A stretch of DNA of 64,000 nt from Neelides folsomi (lineage: Eukaryota; Arthropoda; Collembola; Neelipleona; Neelidae), in contig JAQGBZ010000221.1 of assembly GCA_034687125.1 (NCBI GenBank), positions 1 through 64,000 of the forward strand, in the 5' to 3' direction. This document shows positions 23,873-36,200 of this stretch, in pieces; the first letter of the stretch is position 1; every line of letters starts with the position of its first letter. Below the pieces are notes generated by a model. It was not told where the DNA came from. It worked only from the letters and a program-made list of their open reading frames with translations, and did not search any database. The translations under genes and the position numbers were made by a program.

Positions 23873-26800
23873 TTAAATTGAGTTATTTGTCTGAACATTG
23901 AATTTCATCTTGGCCGGAGTCACACTATGTTGTAGGAAGGAGTTGTTCCGTGTTTTGTTCGAATCCATCGCATCCCATTTTTTGGCCTCCACGTGAACAA
24001 CTTTGAACCCGAGGATCTCGAGGTGACGACGTCTGAGCTTGAACCTCCCTCGAAGCGAATTCCCGCCTTTTGTATAGGCGTCCCGAGGAAGAACACAAAC
24101 CGCCACTCGTTCCCCACCGTCTCCAAACGTTTGTCTTCGTTTATCAATCCGAGGAGCAATGGCTCGACCGCTCCCGTCAAATTCCACGAGAAAATCTAAA
24201 AAAGTTGGGGCATTAAAGAACTTTCCGATCCCCCACCTAAATCTATAATCGCATTTCAACTCCATTCCATAAATAAAATAAACATCATTTGCTCCATCTG
24301 TGTTTTGGATTGAACTAAACGTCAAAGCTTTCTCTTCACTTTCAAACTTTGTCCAAACATTCAAAGCTCTCCCGTTCATTTTCTCATTTCCATTTCCCAT
24401 TCTCAATTCAGGGTCAAATGTCAGGTCAAAGCCTTCGCTGTCAAAGACTCATCCATTCCACAAGAGGTAAGTTATAGAATTAATTCCCCTTTAGAACGTT
24501 TAACCCGCTGTCATATTAATTTTCAATGTTTTATTAAAAGTTTCATTTCCTGCTAATTTCTATTTCCCCTAACTTTAAGTGCCTTGTTGTTGTAAGTATT
24601 ATTTAATCCGTGATGGTAATGGAATCTCACCTATCGAGTGAAAGTATGGAGAGTAAACTCGTGGGGCAACGTTGTCTATGCCGAAGAGGTCGTTAAGGGC
24701 ACCGGACACATCAGAGTGTAAATAAGTTTGGTGGTGGTTGTGACGGTTCATTTCAAGGGCCGCATTCGTTTCGCAAAACTCTTGGTGGAACCAAGGGACA
24801 TGGGCTTCAGGGAATTCAATACAAATTGCCCGGTTCAACTCGCACAAAACCCGCCGCACTATCCGCCAACGCTGCGAATAAAATCATCAATTTTCCATTG
24901 TTTAAAACCAACAAGAATTTGGCCCAAAGAACTTAAATTAGCAAGCTTGAATATTTTCCAATTTTATTTGTTCCGACTATTGTTTTTGCAATGCAAATGC
25001 GGAACTTTGAGAGAAAAAAATTCTAAAAATTTTATTCCTTTTTAGTTTAAACTCACCTTTGTATGTTTCGTCTGTGCATCGAGGGCATCAAGGAAGGGCA
25101 AGGAAAAGATGTGGCGGATGAGCAAGGGTTCCACGGTCCCAAAATATGCCAAACCCAAGACACCTGAGAGCAATTCACGGCCATCATAAAAGTCGACATT
25201 CCTTTAAAGTCATCAAAGAGAAGTTTATCAATTTTGTTAGTAGATCCAAGGTGGTCAATTGGTCAAAGGTGGTTTTTTGATTGTGAGAGCCAAAAATTTA
25301 ATTTCACTAATTAAGAGATATATATTAAATGCAACTTGTTTCCGTTATGACTGAGAAAATTGTTAGTTCAAACAGACTCTCAATATGGCGGATGGGCTGA
25401 GAATTATCGCTAATTTTTTGGGCTCCTCTTGTCTCTTTTCATTGAGACAAGGACTGGCATGGCTCACAATGGTTAGTCTCTTTATATTTTCAAAAAGGAG
25501 GGCTCGGCTTCGGCTCGTATCTTTTCAATGAGCAGAGCTGAGCCGAGCCCAAAAGAGCCAAGACGAGTCCTCTTGGGTCAAAGTCAAATTAAAAAGACGA
25601 GCCCTCCTCAGTATAATTAGAGAGTTAAAGCGAACAGATTCATTGGGATAAGTCATTGCCTAATTGCATGTTTTATAAACCTAGTGTTAATTAACGATTA
25701 TCTAAAAATGAATCAAAAATTGTTTTACCTTGCTATTTGCTCCGCCATGATTTTGAGCGTTTTCGGCTCAAGCGATTCGGCGCCTTGGGCGAACGCCAAA
25801 GAAGCGAGGCGCGTAAAAACGTGCGGGTGAACTTCGCGCTCCGCCGAATCCACAAGCGCGCTAACGGCGCCGACAAGCGTTACGCTGAAAACGTCTGCGG
25901 CGCTTGCAATGTCCAGTGCGCCCAACGCGGCGTTGCTGTCGAAGCTCCGCGCGGTAAGTCGCGCCACAAGTGGCTCCGCCCCCTCCGCGATGCCCAAAAC
26001 GACGTGGAGGCGCGCGGTGGAAAACGCGTCGGCGCTGTTGACGTCGCCACCAAGGGCGCGCGCTTGGAGCGCCGCCCAAATTTTTTCATTTAAAACGCCA
26101 CTGCGCGCGTGTTCAGTTCGCAGGGCGCGAGCCACGTGACTTAATTCTCCCGCGCTGAGCTGCGGCAAAACGCGCGCCAGCAAATCCGAAACTTCTGGCG
26201 CATTTTGAAGCGCCAAAAACGCCGCGACTTTTGAAATTTCTGACGGCGCGAAAAAATCTGGAACCAACGCGCGGAGCCGTTTTGCCGCCGCCACTTCAAA
26301 TTCGGGACACGACGCGCGTGCGCTGACAAAATCGGCGGTAAGGCGCAAAAGCAAACGCGGTTGGATTTCTTCGACGTCGCGCGCCAAACGTAGAAAAAAT
26401 TTTGACTGGAGACTTTCTGCGCCTGTGCGTCTGCAGAGCATGGCCATTCCGGTCATGTGACTTCTCAAACTGGCGAAATCCAAATCCAAAAACCGACGGG
26501 AAATTTCAATCACGTGGTTTTTGTCCCTCTGGGGAAGAAAAGGAAAAACCGCACCCAAAAGTTCAGCTCGCGGTTCGCCGCCTTCTGCATCCAAAAAATC
26601 CCAAAACCGCTCCTTCACAGCGTCAATTACGCACATCTGAAAAAACAAACAAAACCTAATTTCTATATCCGTGCGAGTGGGATCGGGAAATTCCTACAGG
26701 ATGAAATCCCTGGTTACAGAGACAGGAAAATGTAATTCTTGGCGGAGTCTGCAATGGGACTAAAATGCCTAAGATGCAAGATGAGAATGGAGTCTCGTAT

Positions 26801-29327
26801 CGACTCACTGAAAAGAGACGAGCCGGAGCCGAGCCCTCATTTAAAAAAAGATGTGCCCTTGTTTGCCGAGTTTCTAAAAGATGCGAGACGGTCGCCAGGG
26901 CTCGTGGGTCGGCTGAGTCATGTGAAATATGCAAGGGATGTGCAAAAAGCTATGACTCCATCAAGAATTTGTTTTTCAATAAACGTAGATGGCATTGAAT
27001 AAAAGTGAAAATACTTACCGGTTGGAGCGGTCCCGGGCTCTTAAAAAGTCTCAAAAGTCCCAAAAGGTCGATGACGGCGAGATCGGCGACTTTTGGCCGC
27101 AAGGCAGCTGCGATTTCCTTTGCCACGCCATTTGTTTCGTTATCCCGCCGGAGGTCTGCGCAGGTCAACAGTGCCTTTGCCAGTGTCAGGGCGGAAAATT
27201 CTTTTAAATCCAAAGACCCCAAAGTTTCTAAAAACTCTCGCTTGGTGGCGTTGTTGGGGCAAGGGGCTGCCAACAGCGCAGTCGTAGAAAGACGCACCTC
27301 CAAATCGTCCCGCATCGTCTGCACATGCTCGTGCAGATTTGAATTCCACCGCGCAGCCGCAAACTGCGGAAAACTTCCACGCATGACAACCAACGTTCGA
27401 CTAAGCGCTGCCCGGCTCAGCCAACCGCGTCGTTTCAAATCTTCATACAAAGTGGAAACTTCCCGACCACGAGAGTCGAAATGCATCTGAAAGGGTTTAA
27501 ACAATCTTTCAAATCCACAAGCTTTCCTTAAACAGATTGAAGAAAAAAAATGTTGATTTTCGGTCATGTCATTGTCCCATGGATGTCATAATGAGTGGGA
27601 GTCTCAAGTACGTTTCACTCAAAATGATTTTGTTATATTGCCATTCGATCATTGCGGGGTGCTTTCTTTTTTAGTTGCTTTCTTTTTTATACGATGTTTT
27701 TTTAAAAAAGAATGTTTGTTGACCTAAAATGACATGTTCAGCCATTTTTAACTCTATAAGCACTAATTGACAATTAATTTATGTATAGTTGTATCCAATA
27801 TAAAATTTTAATTGGAAGTTGTAGAGTTAAATTAAAAAAAAGGTCAGCCAATGGTATGCTGCGCGGACTATATAATAAAGAGTACATAGGGAAAATCAAC
27901 TATACCTATAGGTACATGTAAAAAATAGCAAAATTTCAATTGATTTTCATTGTTTCCTATGTGCTCTTATATAGCGATGAGATGGTATTCATATGGTATA
28001 CAATAAAGATACTTAAATATTAATACATAGCTATGTATTATATCAAATGTACACAAAATACATATAAATCTTCAAAGCTTGATATTAAAAAATTCGATTT
28101 TAAATAAACGCAGGTGAACAAAATGTTAAAATTGTCACCTTATAAAGGGAGAGAAACGCAACAGCAACGGGTTCATCCTCAAAGTCTCCTGCTGACTCGA
28201 TAACTCTTTCGACTAGCTGCACGAATCGCGGGTCCTCCTTTAGCTGATTTAAATAAAACCCAATTAAATTCCGTTAATTATAAGATGTAATGTAATGTGG
28301 TAAAAGTAGGCGCGCTACTTCGGATGTGTTTTTATACTAAATCGATGGTGCTGATAACGAATATGATAGCTGATAACGAATAATGATTAGTTATGCAAAA
28401 TTATAATTACGGAGTTTGGCGTTTCTAGAGAGTTCAATTACTTATCCTTTCTCGTTTTTGTTACCCTTCCAATTTTCTCTTTTCAAAAAATTAATTGTTT
28501 GATATTTTAAGTTAAGTTAGGTTTGCTAATTATTGCTGATTCTAGATAGGTTAAGTTAGGTTAGGTTTTGTAATGTTGTAATTGATGATTTTATTTTATT
28601 TGAATTTTATCCTTTTTAATCATCAGTTTCATAATTTTTATCATTAATTTAGGTTAGGTTAGGTTTTAATAAGAAATTAAATTATTTTTAATTTTCTCCG
28701 TCTAAACCGTCATGAGATCATCACTCATCAGATTCACAATCTCTACTATCGTTTTAGAGTTAAAACACACCCGAAGAACTGTTTGACAGGTTTTCATCAA
28801 TAATGAAAATATAATATTTAACAGATTTTAACTAACTATAACTCCTCAAATATATTTCTGCACTCCTAATCATTATCATATTCGTTATCAGCACCATCGA
28901 TTTAGTATAAAATCACGTCGGAAGTATGGTTGGCGGGTTGCGCCCGCCAACCCTACTTTTTCCTGTAATGTTTCGAATCCAAACATTAATTATGTACTTT
29001 GGAGGTGTATGCCTGTTTGGTAAAGAAATCCTCCTTTTCTTGGTGGAACTTTGGGAGCACTCGAAAAAACATTTTCTGAACGTCCAAAAGACTAGCCAGC
29101 CCCTGGTAGTTCCGTCGCGGGTCTTGGCCAACAGTCGAAAGGATTTCTTCCACGCTTTGAGCATCCTCAAGGTCCGCAACGTCTTCGTCTCCGGGGAAAA
29201 TCCGAGCTCGGGGGAAATCCTCAATTGGCTCAATTCCACTCGTCCAACAAAGTCGTTGTAGTTGTTTGTAACTTCGACAATGTCCAAGAACCCATCGGGT
29301 CGTGGACCACGAAACTCCCACAATCAT
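23873..29327 (-). CDS. FAST kinase domain-containing (FASTKD-family) mitochondrial RNA-binding protein
   Basis: Family members act in mitochondrial RNA processing and stability. The model is 923 aa in 7 exons, in 5'->3' order on minus: 29327-28998, 28243-28139, 27486-27019, 26636-25729, 25201-25057, 24871-24631, 24447-23873. The start is a basic, presequence-like N-terminus (MIVGVSWSTTRW). The motif SVEEILSTV is typical of the family N-terminus. Exons 3-4 encode an Ala/Leu-rich helical repeat region (FAST_1). Exon 5 (GRELLSGVLGLAYFG) and exon 6 (LNRAICIEFPEAHVPWF) look like FAST_2. The C-terminus holds a RAP domain at about residues 845-905 (HLEILGFKVVHVEAKKWDAM). Exon 4 is strikingly GC-rich against its AT-rich surroundings. 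Introns 1, 3 and 4 hold repeats. Which paralogue it is cannot be told by eye. It may share a divergent promoter with the FAM210 gene. Confidence 0.9.
25497..25550. repeat. GGCTCG-rich hairpin repeat, copy 1 (FASTKD intron 4)
   Basis: The sequence agggctcggcttcggctcg is followed about 20 bp later by its partner agctgagccgagccc, forming an inverted repeat. An inverted near-copy lies at 26802-26840 in another intron of the same gene. Confidence 0.6.
26802..26840. repeat. GGCTCG-rich repeat, copy 2 (FASTKD intron 3)
   Basis: The reverse complement reads gagggctcggctccggctcg, then tctcttttcagtgag. It matches 25498-25532 with only a few differences, in opposite orientation. It is probably a dispersed repeat that entered both introns. 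Confidence 0.6.
27868..27974. repeat. Degenerate inverted repeat
   Basis: ctatataataaagagtacat with a downstream gaaaatcaa pairs imperfectly with gattttcattgtttcctatg and the trailing cttatatag. It lies in FASTKD intron 2 and may be an old fold-back element; the arms contain gaps. Confidence 0.4.
28305..28957. mobile_element. 653-bp terminal-inverted-repeat element with hairpin ends in FASTKD intron 1
   Basis: A perfect 37-bp inverted repeat (28332-28368 and 28874-28910) is flanked outward by related sequence, and the ends are AGTAG and CTACT. Each end carries its own hairpin. On the left AGTAG pairs with CTACT (28305-28319). On the right a 10-bp GC stem (28928-28937 with 28943-28952) surrounds a 5-nt loop. 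TTAGGTTAGG-type runs lie inside at about 28545-28567 and 28650-28665. There is no coding capacity and no clear target duplication. It fills most of the 754-bp intron and ends 40 bp from exon 1. Confidence 0.75.
28928..28952. repeat. GC-rich hairpin
   Basis: ggttggcggg-ttgcg-cccgccaacc is a perfect 10-bp stem in otherwise AT-rich DNA, at the right end of the terminal-inverted-repeat element. Confidence 0.85.
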
Positions 29328-29681
29328 CACACTTCTTATTACTTTTATCAATTGCTCCACTCGTGTTATTGTGAGGAATCTTCATGAATTGGGAGGTTTA
29401 ATTGCAATTATTAAAAACATTTTCGACGGCCGCACGAGGAGAATTCTTTAATCGAGACATTCCCGGCCTATTTTGAATTAAATCCCGCGAAAGGGAAATT
29501 TCTCATCCTAATTTCAATTCAACACGAGCACAAAAAGAATTGACCTTTTTAATCTACCAATTATACAAAAAAGTCTAAGAATGGTCTTGTTTTAGTTTTT
29601 AACTCCCCTTGTAAAAGTTCTTGGAATCTAATGAGGTGCGAATATTTTTAATTTGGTGACTTGAGTGGAGATATTTTCATA
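29328..29681. promoter_or_regulatory. Divergent intergenic promoter region, FASTKD / FAM210
   Basis: 354 bp separate the start codons of two oppositely oriented genes that both encode predicted mitochondrial proteins. A shared bidirectional promoter is inferred from spacing. I see no unambiguous TATA box or known factor site that I would stake a claim on. Confidence 0.5.
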
Positions 29682-30663
29682 ATGTTTGTGCGAACTTGCG
29701 GATGCCGGATTTCCCCCCTAGGGAATTTAATCTTTTCCAGATTTACCAAAAGAGTCTTTTCCACCGAGGTCGATGGACAGAAAAAGTCAATATTTAAGAG
29801 ATTCAGGGAAATGTATAGAGACTATTGGTAAGATTGTTTTAATTGTTTTTACCTATACTTATTAAGAAAGATTGTGAAAATGTGATTTAAAAGATATATA
29901 ACATTTTATTGTCATCTTCAGGTACGTCGTTTTACCAGTTCACGTTGCTACATCCATTTGTTGGATCGGTGGATTCTACGAACTTTCTAAAAGGTTTAAC
30001 TTTTAATTCTCAAGTTAAAATTCTTGATATTGAAAATTCTAATTTCATAAATTACTATTTTGTATTTGTAGCGGTGTGGACGTTGGTCATTACATGAGGA
30101 AAGTTGGAATAAGCGAGTCAATTGTAACGAAAATTACAGAATCAGGTAAATTGAATATTTATACAAACTGGAACAGAATTAAGTTTTTACACTTAAAATA
30201 ATAATAAAACAATTTTTACGTAAACGTCATAATTTCTATTACCCAAAATATAAACTCTAAACCTTCATATTTATCTAACGATAAGGAAATTAACACCAAA
30301 TTATTATTATCAGGTGCTGGCCATTGGGTCGTGGCTTATGGACTTTACAAAGTGGCAACTCCTGCCCGATACGCTGTCACACTTGGTGAGATTATTTAAT
30401 TTATAACGAAAAGCTTTGATTTGAATATTTTCTGCTCTTATTAAAATGTTACATTTAATATTATCTGCTCTTTTTAAAATATGTTAAATTGAATATAGGG
30501 TAAATAAATAATTTTAATTGTTTTTTTTTCTTGTAAAGGTGGTACGACGGTTGCAATCAACAGCCTTCGAAACTTGGGCTACATTAAGCCAGCTTCAGAA
30601 ATCATTTCAAAGAATAAGGCCATGATAAAGAAGAAAATTGCCGAGAAGCAAGCAAAGCACTGA
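29682..30663 (+). CDS. FAM210-family (DUF1279) mitochondrial membrane protein
   Basis: 162 aa in 5 exons: 29682-29827, 29922-29993, 30072-30145, 30314-30385, 30539-30663. The N-terminal ~38 residues are basic and hydroxylated with few acids, like a mitochondrial presequence. The DUF1279 core is YRDYWYVVLPVHVATSICW followed by IGGFYELSKSGVDV (about residues 47-80), with a second hydrophobic stretch around AGHWVVAYGLYKVATPARY. The C-terminus is a Lys-rich helix (KAMIKKKIAEKQAKH), usual for the family. The short length resembles FAM210B more than FAM210A, but I do not assign a paralogue. FAM210 proteins sit in the inner mitochondrial membrane and affect mitochondrial translation and metabolism. 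A candidate AATAAA is at 30689. Confidence 0.92.
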
Positions 30664-33297
30664 TTCATATTTTTTAATGTTTAGTCGTAATAAATGAATT
30701 ACTCTTTACTAATACTATTTTAAAAATGCTCATTTGCATCTTACTTTTGGTTTCCATAATGTAAGAAAGCATTGAGAAAGAAACTGGGCTGCACAATGGA
30801 AAGGGCATTTGGTTGGGCATTGAATTCGAGGGAATTCTATTAATTGGTACAAATTCGCAAGACTCGTTTTTCAGCAAAGACGGCCAGGACGAGGAACTAT
30901 TCCTTTCCATGCTGCTCACCCCAGAATAAAATTTCACTAAAGATCAGAAATTTGATTCGTTTAATAAAATTAATGATCCCATTTTTGGAAACGATTTGTT
31001 ATCAATAGTAATTATAACAATTTCATTGTTAGGCATTCGACATAGAACTTCGGTTGACAATTCTGACCAACATTATCAGCGGCAATGTTCATGACCAAAG
31101 TTGATTCTCAAGCAACGACCATTTCGGTTTGAATCTTCTTTATCATTTACTAGAGTCATCAATTTAAAGCATTAACAAATTACAATTTACTTGAGTTTCT
31201 AAAAGAATTCTATGAATTGATTATTAGAGCAAGATATTTTTAATCAACAAGGGCGAAGCATTATATGAATAGTTCTTAAATATATCCAATGTATAAAATT
31301 TAGCCAATTGCACGACGTAAATACAATATGATAATTACAACACAATTACGTTGTTTGTGAACTTGGAATGAATCACCAAAAAACGGTCATTAAAATCTGC
31401 ATAACCTCACTGCACGCGAAATAAAAATGGTGATCGAAGGACATTGTTATCTCTTTTCTGAATGAAAATGGTCTATGAATGAACTACCGTCACAATGACA
31501 TTAAATTGTGGAGATCTTTGAAAGAGCTCAGAGCCGCCAGATTATTTTTTTCATATTTATGCAAAGGCTCATTTGTTATATTTGCAAGATGTGGCAGAAA
31601 GTCAAAAGTGTGAGAGAGAGGGAATCATAAAGAATGGAGAAAAGTGTATATTTATCTTTTCCCAGTGAATGGAGGGATAAAAGTTGGGCGAGTTGGTCAT
31701 AAAATTCTAATCTCTTTCTCATATTGACTCGGAGAGAGAGAAAATGAGTTCATTTGATGTTGTAGGTCAGGAAGGAAGAGAAGGCGTCCTGCACCAGAGG
31801 AGCCGCTCTGTCTCATGGCCAAAGGGCGCCACTTCTTTTACGACCACTTCACCAATAATAATTTTTATTATAACTGCAAGAGACTGGGAAGTGGGAATTA
31901 AATCCCCGTTTCCCTCACTGTCTCTCCAGTGCGTTCCTCACTTATTACGAATCCCCTTTTATTCCCAAATCTTCTCGGGTTCATAAAGAAAAAAGCGGAG
32001 CAATTTATCTCCCGATTTTCCAGCTCCCCTCCTCGTCCCATAAACCATCCGGGTTCCTTCTGAAACATCTCTTCCCAATACCACACAACATTTCCAACTT
32101 GCTTCTTGACCAAAGTTCACGCAGATGTCCGATCGGAAGAGTTACGTGAGCCTGTCGATCGTGAATCTTAAAAGTGGATTGATCCATCTTCTCTCTGCTA
32201 ATTCCTTGTCGTGGAGCTCTTAACTCAAATACATCGCATCTCTACACGTTGTACACATTCTTGTGCGTATCCTAATGAGAGCCCATGAGAGGAGTCAGAG
32301 GTTGTATTGAGAGCTTGTCCGGAGAGCGAAGATGGATGTGAGGGTGAGATGGAAGAAAGAAAAAGATGGAATGGAACTCGGATGTAATAGATGGATGAAT
32401 GAGGGGAACCAAATGTAGATTTATTGTTCAATACGACCAAGTAAGTTTAGTAGGTGGCTTTTGAATTAAGAAATTTTCTTAAAAAGTATAAATCTCGGAA
32501 GGGGAGCCTCCCCCATCAGCATCCATCTTATCTATTTGTAATTCGACCAAATTTATTTCACTTCTTTCCCCATTCATTCAATCTCCCAAGAGGATTAAAA
32601 ACCCAGTTTATTCCTAATATTGCCCCTTTGGACCATCTTAATCCCACTGGTGTCAAATTATTGTTCAATGATCCCTCCTTAAAAACCCGATAACCAATAT
32701 TATCGTACATGTAAAGATTACAAACAATCTCATCCTTATAATAAGTATCTTAGAATACCAATACCTAATATTGGTATCTCTCTTGTAAATCATCAGTTAT
32801 CAATTACTACTACCTATTACTTGGGTTCGGGTTATATTGTAAGCAATAATAGTTTTTCTTAATCAGTTTGTTTATAATTAATTTAATTAATAATCCAGAT
32901 AGTGTCGATGCGTTTCGAATCCGCGGTCTCCAATGGGTCTTGACCTTCCGTTAACTTATGAGTCGTTGGTTGACAAAGGCATTAATCCTTCCAAGGATAG
33001 GATTTTATCTGCTGGATCTTACGTCGTTTCTCACAGGGTGGATCAGAAGGGGCAATTGGTGAAGTTTTGTTATTTAATCTTTTATCTTATTTCTCCTTCG
33101 CGAGTTTACGGGTGTTAATTGGAGGGAGTGTGAGTGTAGTGAGGAGGGTGCGTGGCCGAGGATTGGATTGTTTATCATTCAAGGTCCTCCGCTTTCTTCT
33201 GCCATGTGCGAGGGAGAAAGACCGGGTAGAATGAGGCAAAGAGAATAAAGAGATTCACCGTCAGTTGGGCGAACGGTGCGGAGGAAATCTCGTCGAC
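30664..33297. other. Intergenic region between FAM210 and chordin-like genes
   Basis: A poly(A) signal AATAAA for FAM210 lies at 30689-30694. The rest holds no frame I can support. A frame at 32933-33118 (MGLDLPLTYESLVDKG) reads plausibly but has no partner exon or family match, so it is left unannotated. The 3' part probably includes the chordin-like promoter and 5'UTR. Confidence 0.5.
30689..30694 (+). terminator. Poly(A) signal AATAAA of the FAM210 gene
   Basis: AATAAA lies 26 bp after the stop codon. Confidence 0.6.
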
Positions 33298-36200
33298 ATG
33301 ATTCTCCTCCATCCTATCTGGAAGTCATCAGGAAGAATGGAACTCCCTCCTCCCCGACAACTCCTCTTTATCCTCTTCATCACCTTAGCCGTCAAAGGTA
33401 ATTAATTTAGCTTAATTAAGACTTCTAAGACGCATCCTCCGCATCTGATACCCCAACAATCATTTTTAATAAATTAATAAGTAGATATACCATGCTCATA
33501 AAAGTACCATGCAGTATACCATTCTGATTACTCATCTCATACCTTCACTCATCATATCATGATTTTACATTTTTTCAACAAATCGTATATTTATTATAGA
33601 GTACCTGTACATACTTGTAAGATGCCAAATACATTATTCATGGTTTTGGACCTAAAGTCCATTAAAAATGCTTCATATCCCTCCATTATGTAATCTGCAG
33701 TATGTTCCTTGTTCATTCTTTTGTGATGGGAATCTCTGTACATTGGGCTTTTCGCTCTACAAATATTTTCTTTATTATAATTAGATTGCACTATATACGT
33801 GATAAAGTTATACAAGAGAATTCTTGTACATAGTTGTGTAATTGAGCAATCATAAGTTGATATTTTTATTTTAAAAGGTATATCATTTTAGGTATATCTT
33901 GATTGAGTGCGTTGTTCCAAGAGATTTTCGGGAGATTGGGCGAGTCTTTAATGTGGATGTTGAGGAAATTCAAGGTGTAAGAACATCCATACTCGGAAAT
34001 TGTTAGAAGGTCATTGGGTAATCGAGTATAAAATCCTGTTAGACCCAAGTAGCCCCCACATTAAATAATGAATCCTTATTTCAGGTCCAGACCAATCCTT
34101 CCACAATCTTTTCATTTTAGAATAAATTGTCATGAAGTTGAAATTTATTGAAATTTGAAAGAGGAAAAGTTGGGAGTTCTTTGTCCCATGCCAAGTTTCC
34201 TCTTTCCGGCTTCAGTGAGTGGCCCCTTCAAGAACAAAGATGAATGAACAAACAAAATTCAAAAGGATTCTTTTCAACAAATCTTTTCTTTTAATGCCTT
34301 TAAACAGGCCACAATTAAATTCGTAGAGTGCATAATAATCACAAATCAAGGTCCATTGTTTCCCCCTGATGTATTGAGAAACAAATTAGGATTTAATCTT
34401 GAGAAAGCCAGGGTGAAATTTAATGGGGAGAAAAGCCTTTCATATTTGATTCTCTCCTCCTTTGACCTGAATCCCAATAAGCAAAAACTATCAATTTCTC
34501 GAGGGTTGAGGAAATCGGAAGTTGAGGGGAATCGATTCCTTTTCCGCTTTATCCCAAAGAACTCGTAGGAAAAGTCCAATTTCATCACAATGCATCCTCC
34601 ATAAAAGTCACATTGAGAAGTTGCTCACTTTGGGAAAGTAAACCAATTTCGGCTAAACCATCTTGAGATTTATTAATATATTTATTAATAAAATCAACTT
34701 AAATTATCTGCATCAAGCCAGGAATAATAAACTTCTGGATATCCTTGCGTTTGTATACTTACATATATTTGTACATAATTTATGGTGTACAAGAATCTCA
34801 AAAATATACGTGTTTGCAAAAAATATGCATTCATGAGCTTTGAACCATGAATTCAAATCATTACTAATCATTGTGTTATTCAAATAAGTTGTTGTTGTAA
34901 CTCAATATCTTTATCGAAACTTTAATGTGCGAGTTTTCTGTGGCGTCGTTTCATTCATTAATAACAATAACAATTTTGTTATTTCGGTGCATTTGACGTG
35001 CCAGTCATTATGTGACTTCTTTAACCTTAAAAATTTTGCCCTAATTCACACATCAGCGGCTTTACTTTAATATTTTTAAATATGATATTTAAAGATCATA
35101 AAGGGTGAATCATTTCATAGAAATTAAATAAACAAGCAGTAAAAAAACTAAATGTGTGGAGTTTCAATATCAATGAGAAATTGAAGCTCGAAAGAATGGC
35201 AATGACTTTGAAATTAATTTTTTAATTATCCAATGTACACAATTTTTTCTTACTAATTACTCTATTTTTACAGAAATCAATTTTCTTTTATTATCTAATT
35301 GTAAAATAAGGATTTACCATATTTAAATTCAACTTGGGATATTTGCAACCCAAAGGTTAAATTAAGAAGGCAAGGCCGCCCCGGATTGTGCATGAAGTGC
35401 ATGGGCAGTGAAGAAAGGAGATAAAACGGCAGTCAGATGATTCTTTGTTCAGTTGTACAAAGAACCTTTTTAACTATCAGATGAAAAGTTCTCGAGGTTT
35501 TATCTCTCCAGTAAAGTACCTCGTTGTCGTAGTTGTAAAAGAAGTATCAATATTGGGAGGGTCGGGGACGAAGGGGAAGCTGAGGAATTTGCCCATTTCG
35601 CAATCTCCAATAGTCTTCATCTATCAATGTAGTTATACTTATTTCATACCGAGATCTCAAATTGGTTCCCTCATAATTTATCGCTCTTTTTCCCCAAACA
35701 ATTCAAATGCTGGATCTTAAATGCCAATTGAAGTCAAATGTCTTAGTTAAATATAATTAAGTAGCAATGAGTTCCAATTAAAATAATCCCATTTGCCAAA
35801 TACAAATTAAGGGGGAATCCACTTCAAAGGGAATTGCAATTTTTAATCGTTGGATATCAGGATCAATAGGGTTGAAAATAAAGTTTGTGGATTTATCAAC
35901 CGGGAGAAGTTGAGAGGGAAATTGTTGAATAATGGAGAGAAAGGAAAGTTGTTTGGAGAAGAGGAAAAATGATATTTTCTCAACTTTCATCGTAAAATCC
36001 GAAAGTTGAGCCGTTATAGTAAGGGAGAATTAACGTACTCTTGTAAGAACTTATTACTTCCATTCCCCCATCCGCCCAAAGGTTGTACAAAAGTAATTCC
36101 TGAATTGAAAAATTGATAAAAACATTGAATAATCAATATAACCCTCACAATTCCCCTCATCGTTAAGCTCGAGCTCTTCTCTTTTATAGAGAAACTTTTG

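Noticed and set aside
25737-26329. Several Arg/Ala-rich open frames on both strands
   Set aside because: They are shadow frames of the GC-rich FASTKD exon 4; only the minus frame joins to the other domain exons.
28545-28665. True telomere or chromosome end
   Set aside because: The TTAGG runs are short, interrupted and lie inside an intron of an intact gene.
28929-29323. Second minus frame MWEFRGPRPDGFLDIVEV as FASTKD exon 1
   Set aside because: It lacks the family motif SVEEILSTV found in the overlapping frame and does not join in phase to exon 2.
32903-32925. TTCGAATCC motif resembling a tRNA T-arm
   Set aside because: Only a partial stem forms and there is no cloverleaf around it.
32933-33118. 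Open frame MGLDLPLTYESLVDKG as a possible first exon of the chordin-like gene
   Set aside because: It contains no signal peptide and does not join in phase to the VWC exons; the hydrophobic exon at 33298 is a far better start.
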